The position numbers and the translations under genes were made by a program. From Sweltsa coloradensis (lineage: Eukaryota; Arthropoda; Insecta; Plecoptera; Chloroperlidae): 64,000 nt of DNA. The stretch is from the NCBI GenBank assembly GCA_024449915.1, contig JAMZAV010001725.1, positions 186,001-250,000 on the forward strand, written 5' to 3'. The notes under the pieces were generated by a model. That model saw only the letters and a list, made by a program, of their open reading frames with translations, was not told the DNA's origin and made no database searches. Below, piece after piece: positions 57,801-64,000 of the stretch. How positions within the stretch are numbered: the stretch's first letter is position 1; every line of letters starts with the position of its first letter.

Positions 57801-60429
57801 CCGAGTTTGCATATCTTCGGTGTTCTAGTTGGAACCGGTACCGATTGAAGAGGACCAAATCCAAATGAATTCAATTATTTTGTTATATTGTTCTCTGTAT
57901 CACTGTCACGAGTATAAACCAAATATTTTAATGCAAAGTGTTGATTTCAGCTGCCCAGTGTTTCTGGAATTCATTAAGAGAGATCAAGAAAGATGCTAGT
58001 CTTTACAAGGTGGCTGCTGGGAAACACCTCCGTGTCTGGGACGACCCTGACCCTAGCGTGCAGAAGAGGTATATCAACGTGGTCGTGGTTCACGAGTTGT
58101 ACGGAGGAAGAGTCACGAACTTCGCCCACGACATCGGAATACTACGTCTGGAGTCCTCGTTCGACATCAACCTGAAGACAAACCCGATCTGTGTGGATTG
58201 GGGCAATACTCTGGAGCGCAACCAACTCAGATCTGGATCCGTCGGGGTTGTAAGTAGGCTTGTTAAGATCACGCTCGAATGACGAACATTATAATTGATG
58301 ATCTTGCTGTCTGTCACGGATGCGTACATGATATTATCTGTTGTTTCGAAGCCTTCATAAATTGACACATTTTCATAAGCTTCAAATATCTTATTTCAAG
58401 TCCAGGACAACATGGTCTTTGAATCCTCGACAGATAATATCATAATAACCACCGCGACAAATAAGCCCGATCAATAAATATTTTATCAACGCGTCTCGAG
58501 ACACATAAGAGGAGGCGGGCATGCTCATTTTACGGTCTTTCAAATTTCTCAGACAATTTTATTCGCATCTTTTTGTGATTTTATAAATTGTGCACACATA
58601 AATTATGAACGCATCTATCATAGAACTTTTCCATTTATTGATTAAAGGAAAATTTGTCAAAATGGTCAAAAACACCCAAAGAACTACGCATTTTTTTATT
58701 GATATATGATAAATATTGAAATTCTGATATGATGGGACGTACAGTTGTCCTTCATTATCAAGTATGCCAAGTTGTCTAAAGATGGAATGATTTATGGCTG
58801 CAGGGCAAGGATCGCTCCGAACATCAAATCACGCCGGCTTCCTCTTAAGAGTTTTATTATGATGTATTATATTCTATCCGTGATTACTAACGTCTGCTCG
58901 ATTTGTGGCGTTGCACTTGGAGTTTCTATAAACTGCGTTTATTAAGAAGGCACTTCTCGCTGCTCGTTAGCTCTATAATATCCATATTATACGTCTCAAA
59001 ACATACCTCATAAAACACATACTGATGAATTATGAAATATAGTGCGTTATACTTTACATAAAGTTCTTTAACAAGCTTAGATCTTAGCTTAGATATATGC
59101 CCTCTAGGTGCTGATTTATAAACAAGTGGTTTTATATTTAAAAAAAAAAAACATAATGCAAAGTATTGTCAAATCTGCCATTTTGTTAAGATCCGCATAA
59201 AAACGCATTCTAAATTATTAAAATTAAATAATATTGTAGGTAAGATGTGGCGTTCCTACATAATCCAGTGTTAACATGAGTCTTCTGACTTTATTAGTTT
59301 GGCAATGAGACTTTTTTTCTGTGAGGTATGTTTTATGCTCAATTCCGGCCCGTAAAGTTACCACAAAAGTAGTATTACAAGACATTTTTAGCCATATTGT
59401 ATACCACCTTGATATTTGCTACATTATAAAGTTTAATTATCTGTAATTTAGCTGGGATCCACAATGGGTTCCATGGTAGGTTTTCTGTTTGTAGACAACA
59501 CACATCGTAAACGCACATGACACATTTGGCAAATGGCACTTAGCTATTCACTCGGCCAGTATGAATCCAAAGAATATGAAACCTGACATAGTTGTCAATA
59601 AAGCATACATGGACAGCCCAATAAGTTATGTTTATAAATGTGTATGTGGTCAATTTTAAACATTTAAGAACATTCAAAAACCTAAATATCAATTTTTAAT
59701 TTATTATTTTTCAAATAATTACTTAAAAGTGTAAGCGAAGAGCCCTGCGTTTCCGCTTCCTTCACAACTACCTAAAATTGTAAACAACACTGCGATGTCA
59801 GTCGGCCGAGCAAACAGGAACGTTCTGCTTAAAATTCATGTCCTATATCCTCTTAATGCAGCAACATTTCAGTTTGGAAGATACCGTCCGGTAATCTAGT
59901 TGTCTAAAGCGCCTACCTGTAAAGTGCGAGACCCAGGTTCAAACCCCGGCCGGGATGGATTTTATAATATCTGGATTGTATTAAAAGTGTCAGTGAAACT
60001 GAAAGTCTTGACGACATGCAAAATGTATTTCATTTGTTCCAGATGGCTGGTTGGGGTTATAATGCAAACAGAGTGCAGAGTGACTCCCTCACGTACCTTG
60101 ACTTACCATACGTTCCCCGGAGTACGTGTTTCAACTCACTCCCACCAGAGCAACAACGCCTGCTCAACAGAGGTAACTTCTGCGCTGGGTATCTGAACAA
60201 GAGCACTAGCGTCTGTGTGGGCGACTCTGGCGGTGGGCTGGTGTTTTTACACCCTGGCACAAACAAGTATTACCTTCGCGGCATCTCCAGCATTACCTTC
60301 AAGACTGGTGATGATACTGACATCTGCGACGCCGAACACTATACGGCGTTCACTAGGTTGTCCATCTATGTCACTTGGATGAAAACCAATTTGTGTAGAT
60401 TTCGTTATGTACAGTTTTGTGATATCTAA
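51893..60429 (+). CDS. Secreted three-Ig-domain serine protease homolog (His57 to Gln), frame-disrupted
   Basis: Likely exons: signal peptide 51893-51943 (MASFMFLLLTMASL); Ig1 53525-53884; Ig2 54560-54890; Ig3 56709-57023; protease exons 57247-57424, 57951-58249 and 60043-60429 (TAA). Ig1 and Ig2 are phase 1-1 exons with an extra Cys pair (CQFSWWD/GRCG; CRYYMPG/GECG). Ig3 resembles a C2-set domain (AICEVKESRPAANITWYLG, KCVVSHVALD). The protease part has IYGRKDAKEGEFPWHVGIY, DIGILRLES, MAGWGYN and VCVGDSGGGL, so Asp102 and Ser195 are present. The His57 motif TAAHC reads TAAQC, so catalysis should be lost. Position 189 is Ser; the activation P1 would be Leu. Ig2 and the first protease exon each need a one-base skip, and the signal exon joins one base short. 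Ig2 also lacks its second canonical Cys (IKVYI). Function unknown; a decayed or miscopied immune regulator is the best reading. Confidence 0.72.
52070..53371. mobile_element. DNA element with ~105-bp inverted ends in the first intron of the Ig-protease gene
   Basis: The left end (CCTTGTCTCTTATACCCCCT, GTGCTACACGTTGGC) and right end (GCAACGTGTAGCACAACCG, GGGGCTTAGGAGACAGGG) are inverted copies. TTCTAAG lies on the left and CTTAGAA on the right as part of the ends. A SINE S3 fragment is inserted at 52905-52985. No transposase recognised. Confidence 0.65.
52905..52985 (-). repeat. SINE family S3, truncated, minus strand
   Basis: GAGTCTACCCACTCAGTTAT and TTTTCAGTGGGGGACAGTAA are the 3' end of S3, preceded by an AATAAT tail. 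Confidence 0.6.
53943..54350 (+). mobile_element. 5S-rRNA-derived SINE (SINE3-like), plus strand
   Basis: Head: GAACACCGAAGTTAAGCAAC, CGTGGTCAGG and GTGGGTAAACGC resemble 5S internal promoter boxes. Body: TCAAGGTTACACCGTCCTTT and TTTCGAAAGGAGTAGGCTAC. Tail: CATCGGCTCGAATAGCC ... GAGACGTTAAAGC. It lies between Ig1 and Ig2 exons. Confidence 0.78.
54904..55825 (-). mobile_element. Helentron/HINE-like element, family B, long form
   Basis: Begins ATAGGAAAACGCTCAGTTGG (CTAGG eroded to ATAGG) only 14 bases after the Ig2 exon and ends CGCTTCGCTCGCTCA. Near-identical to 38434-39380, so one was recently active or copied. Confidence 0.75.
55826..56708 (+). other. Intron Ig2-Ig3, second part
   Basis: No exon or repeat recognised. 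Confidence 0.4.
57463..57873 (-). mobile_element. 5S-rRNA-derived SINE (SINE3-like), minus strand
   Basis: TTGGCTATTCGAGACGATGA tail, GGAGGAGGGGAAAACCCGGT body, and 5S-like head complement (GGTCACCCACTT, CTGACCACGCCCGAGTTTGC, CTTCGGTGTTC). It sits between the first two protease exons. Confidence 0.75.
58250..59886 (+). other. Intron between protease exons 2 and 3
   Basis: AT-rich, no additional exon supported. Short ORFs such as 58745-58945 show no recognisable domain. Confidence 0.45.
59887..59995 (+). mobile_element. tRNA-derived SINE (family S1)
   Basis: CCGGTAATCTAGTTGTCTAA (A box), GGTTCAAACCCCGG (B box), then GATTTTATAATATCTGGATT; ends ~50 bases before the last protease exon. Confidence 0.55.
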
Positions 60430-61194
60430 ATCTGTGCGGTCAAGTGGTCCCTAGCGATATCTAGATTCTTGAACCACTTGGCAGCAGTGGCGTATCCAGG
60501 AATTCATAAAGGGGGGGGTTCAACCAATTGATTTATACATGTACCGAAGGCTAAGCTTTTAACCAGACACATTTTTTTTCGTTGTAAGACTGTCCAGAAT
60601 TATATTGAAGAATATCCCACGGTGGACAATAATTTGTTGCGAAATAAAATATTGTAAATCTTTTGATTTCCTCAACCTGAACGGTTATAATAAGACTGTT
60701 AATACCTCTGGCAACGGGGCTTCTAATGGCCAATGCAATTGTTAAATCAGATCACTTTTAATCACTCTTATAATCCTTGAAGTCTGTGGTATGACTTTTT
60801 GACTTGGTTACTTGTTCTTAAGACTCACTTATAGCCAATAATTTCTTACTTGCTGTACATTCAGATAGAATTGTGAATGTGTTCCTATCAAAATACAATA
60901 ATTGTATTATTGCTTAGAATTTGTAGTTATTTACGTGGCATAAAAGAGAAAAAAAAAATGTCCAAGATTATGTACGAGACATTTATTTAAAAAATGTTTT
61001 TTGGAATTTTGTCTAATAAAGACAAATTTAAATAAAATACTTTGCCAGAAACCTCCTTAAATGTTTTTCGAAAAAAATAAATGTCAATAAGTGCTTTTGA
61101 TTGTATGAGAAATTCGTTTCTTAGTCGACGAAGAATATTTTAAATTCGTATTGGTCCTGGCTCAGCCGTAAGTTCTCAACATGACTAATGTAGC
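60430..61194. other. Spacer between Ig-protease gene and CTL-7
   Basis: A MITE-like end CAGTGGCGTATCCAGG at 60485 with a G run, and AATAAA near 60643 as a possible poly(A) signal. No gene seen. Confidence 0.4.
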
Positions 61195-61514
61195 AAGTGT
61201 GAATGAGCCATGCCACAAGTGCAACGATGAAAACACTCTTCTAATAATGGTCTAGACAAGTTGTGAAAAAACACACCGCATTCGACGCCAGTAAAAATGT
61301 TTTAGCTCGAAGAGGATAATATACTGCATAATTATAATGACACAGCTGTGAATTATAATCATTCGTGACATATAAAAAAACAGTTACGATATATCATCAT
61401 CATTTTGCATCTTGAAAAAATAAGGGAACAAGTGGTAATTGATATTAATGGTGTGAAAGATTAAATATATAGCATCGGAGTATTGGAACAGTGACGAGAT
61501 AGTCACGAGAAGCC
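61195..61514 (+). promoter_or_regulatory. CTL-7 upstream region, duplicate of the CTL-5 promoter
   Basis: Aligns with 26870-27564 once the MITE 27041-27390 is removed (CTCGAAGAGGATAATATACT in both). TATATAG at 61466 stands where CTL-5 has TATAAAG, 49 bases before the ATG. Confidence 0.65.
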
Positions 61515-61652
61515 ATGCTTGGTCATCTAGTAGGGATATGTTGTGTGGCCTTGATCCACGCCGAGGGTCTACCGTGTTCGCCAAAGAGTGCACCAACAAT
61601 TAAAGTATCGATCAACAGTAGTCGGAATCTCACCGGACACTGGATTTCACAG
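61515..61652 (+). CDS. CTL-7: exon 1 of a C-type lectin (rest not seen in the window)
   Basis: Encodes MLGHLVGICCVALIHAEG and KVSINSSRNLTGHWISQ, one codon shorter than CTL-5 exon 1 and otherwise differing by one residue. It ends at the same GC donor (CACAG|GCAAGT). The following 2.3 kb hold two Helentron-like elements and AT-rich sequence but no exon 2 or CRD exon, so the gene either continues beyond 64000 or is an isolated duplicated exon. The near identity with CTL-5, 34 kb away across CTL-6 and the Ig-protease gene, indicates a recent segmental duplication or gene conversion. Confidence 0.75.
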
Positions 61653-61756
61653 GCAAGTACGATATTTCCTTTATTAAGATCAAAATACTTTTAGCTGCCC
61701 TTTCAAACAACTAAGCACAGTCGATGTTGTGACTAGATATTTATTTTTTATCTAGA

Positions 61757-62566
61757 CTAGGAAGCTTCGCAAACGCTTTTTTTAGTCGCGTTGATGGATG
61801 AGCTTTTTAATTATAAAATGTTAATTTTAATTTAAAATAATAATAAAAACACATTAACACCGCCCATACAAAGCAATCATTAGGTCTGTTGGATCATTGA
61901 TTGTTTGTAACAAGGCTGTGAGTAAGATATAAAATCTCCTGTGAAGTTTTCATACAAGGCCGTGAGAAAGATCTAAAATCGATATTTTCGTGCTATTTGG
62001 GCGGATTCTGACCAAACGGGTGGGGCTACAACGTTCACATTTCACATGACATTAAGGTTAGGGTGATGTATTGACTTATGAAAGAAAAAAATTGAAAAAA
62101 TTGGCCAAAATCTATAGAAATAAAGGTTTTAATATTTAACACCTCAAAAAACTCAAATTAAAACCTTTATTTCTATAGATTCTGGCTAACTTTTTCAACT
62201 TTTTCTGTCAAACATCAATAGGCCTACATCATCAACATTACCTTAATGTGTATGTGAAATATGAATGTTAAAGCCTCACTTGTTTGGTCAGAATCAGCCC
62301 AAATATCACGAAAATGTCGCACTCAATATCGAAAAAAATCGTAAATGTACGATATTCATAATAAATATTTGTTTGATTGTAACCAAAAACGTAGCAAGTC
62401 TAAGTTCAAAGATTTCAAAGGTCCTGTCAAATTTTGATCAAGATCGCATATGCCGTTTGCCCGGTAGAGAGCGAACAAACAGACGAAAAAAAAACAAAAA
62501 AAAAAAACACATCGAGCTAAATTTTTTGGGGGGTCGGTGAAATTGAAGTCTTCGCTTCGCTCATCC
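61757..62566 (-). mobile_element. Helentron/HINE-like element, family A, AAGCTT-ended subfamily
   Basis: Starts CTAGGAAGCTTCGCAAACGC, then GTCGCGTTGATGGATGAGC, and ends CTTCGCTTCGCTCATCC. Interior has two tandem ~170-base units. Confidence 0.75.
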
Positions 62567-62684
62567 AATAAAGATAAGGATAATCCTCCAAAAGGTTATC
62601 TAGATAAGATAAAAGATCATATGTTAAACATTTTCTAGATAAAAGATAATATATACAAATAACTATCTAGACAATTTTGCTTAG
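62567..62684. repeat. Cluster of TATCTAGATAA-like motifs, first block
   Basis: Short degenerate repeats TATCTAGATAAGATAAAAGA and TTCTAGATAAAAGATAATAT; the second block is at 63660-63785. Confidence 0.5.
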
Positions 62685-63462
62685 ACAAGGAAAACGCTAA
62701 AGTCCCGCCGCGTTGATGGATGAGCTTTTTTAAAGTTTTTAGTACGCGTGGGATATCTTTACTTTTGCAAGTGCTTTGTTTTTCTGCCGACGCATTGTAG
62801 GTGATTGTTGTCAAGTTTCTATTGTTTCTTGTTAATTTGTTATTATTTAACTTAAAAATCTTACATTAAAAGCTATATTTCTATGGATTCTGGCTAACTT
62901 TTTCAACATTTTCTTTCAAAAGGTACTACATCACCATAACCTTAATGTCCATGTATAATATGAACGTTGTAGCCCCACCCGTTTGGTCAGAATTGGCCCA
63001 AATGGCACGAAAATATCGCACAAAAAGTCAAAAAACGTATATTAAAAGCTTTATTTCTCTCGATTCTGGCTAACTTTTTCAACTTTTTCTTTCAGAAAGC
63101 AATACATCACCATAACCTTAATGTCCATGTGAAATATGAACGTTGTAGCCCCACCCGTTTAATCAGAATTGGCCCAAATGGCACGAAAATATCGCACTAA
63201 AAATCGAAAAAAATCGTAAAAGTACGATATTTATGAGAAATATTTCTTCGATTGTACCCAAAAACGTGGCAAGTCTAAGTTCAGAGAAAACAAAGGTCGT
63301 GTCAAATTTTCATCAAGATCGCATATGCCGTTTGCCCGGTAGAGAGCGAACAAACAGACAGAAAAGCGAAAAAAAAGGAAAAAAAGAAAAAAAAAAGAAA
63401 AAAACACCCGAGCTAAATTTTTTGGGGGGTCGGTGAAATTGAAGTCTTCGCTTCGCTCATCC
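62685..63462 (-). mobile_element. Helentron/HINE-like element, family A
   Basis: Starts with an eroded CAAGGAAAACGCTAAAGTCC and ends CTTCGCTTCGCTCATCC. The base sequence after it (AATAAAGATAA) is the same as after 62566. Confidence 0.72.
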
Positions 63463-64000
63463 AATAAAGATAATAATTATCGCAGAAAAAGCTTATTTAT
63501 TCACCAACTTTTGCTGCCGTTTTTTAAAATGCGGATTCTATGAAAAACATAATCTAGTAAACTAGTACAAGCTATTTTTATTTTCAAAAGTGATTCATTA
63601 TTATATTTTTCGAAAGTATTTATACCCAACTATTTTATCTTAAAAAATATCAAAAACCTTAAAAAGATAAGATAAGATTGTATTTTATCTAGATAATAAT
63701 TGAAAAAGGTTACAACCAAAAACGAATCTAGATTAGATAATAGATAACCGATTTTATCTAAATAAATTATCTAGATAAGTCACAACACTGAGCACAGTAC
63801 ACCTACTCAGCAACACATCTTCCAAGACGATAAATCCAAATCAAGAATTGCGACATGAGCGCTGTCTCAATATAAAGTACAATGTTGAGCTCAAATGTAT
63901 AGTTGAGATAATAATTATGAAAGGTGTTATTTATCCCGTTTACGCACCTAACAATTTGAAACATGAACATAATGTTATACTCTCATGCGCGTGGACTCAT
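63463..64000. other. Window end, AT-rich with TATCTAGATAA motifs
   Basis: 63660-63785 repeats TTTTATCTAGATAATAATTG and AAATTATCTAGATAAGTCAC-type motifs. No exon of CTL-7 or other gene recognised. Confidence 0.4.

Overview
The window is AT-rich insect genomic DNA with short exons, GT-AG introns of 0.3-4.4 kb and a heavy load of transposable elements. It is a + strand cluster of secreted immune-type genes. The main family is C-type lectins of the 'hemolymph lipopolysaccharide-binding protein-like' kind, with a conserved N-terminal module (SINSRRN-x-TGHWI) and one C-terminal C-type carbohydrate-recognition domain (CRD). From knowledge of families, such tandem lectins are typical of hemimetabolous insects (cockroaches, termites, bugs), so a polyneopteran or hemipteran is my best guess; the species cannot be read from the sequence.

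Layout. CTL-1: only its last exon is inside (438-589). CTL-2 (4682-9911), CTL-3 (11056-17320) and CTL-4 (19868-25268) are complete four-exon genes whose exons join in phase (predicted 250, 245 and 242 aa). CTL-5 (27565-33060) keeps exons 1 and 4 but has no recognisable exons 2-3, and the exon-4 acceptor AG is TG. CTL-6 (35115-43529) has all four exons, with one extra base in exon 2. A different gene follows (about 51893-60429): three Ig-like domains joined to a chymotrypsin-fold domain whose catalytic His is Gln, with two +1 frame disruptions. CTL-7 (61515 onward) shows only exon 1 and is a near copy of CTL-5 exon 1, promoter included. CTLs bind microbial sugars or LPS, and in other insects some act together with serine-protease homologs in prophenoloxidase activation; the neighbourhood of CTLs and an Ig-protease homolog fits that theme, but this is inference.

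Mobile DNA fills the introns and spacers. The commonest type is a non-autonomous Helentron/HINE-like element: it begins GGATGAGCG (family A) or TGAGCGAGCG (family B), carries the inverted copy of that start near the other end, then a short hairpin and a CCTAG end followed by T. There are about 16 copies, including an unusual unit with two outward-facing 3' ends. Also present are 5S-rRNA-derived SINEs, several tRNA-derived SINEs, a TTAA-flanked MITE family, a MITE family with an 8-bp target duplication, long foldback palindromes, a Penelope-type GIY-YIG remnant, a ~290-bp tandem array and a long CTTCGT hexanucleotide tract. At 45.7-48.3 kb three element types are nested and the order of insertion can be read.

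The least ordinary items are the Ig/Ig/Ig-protease-homolog fusion, the diversified sugar-pocket motifs across the lectins, the duplicated promoter-plus-exon-1 blocks, and two frame changes that both occur at CT-TGA-A.
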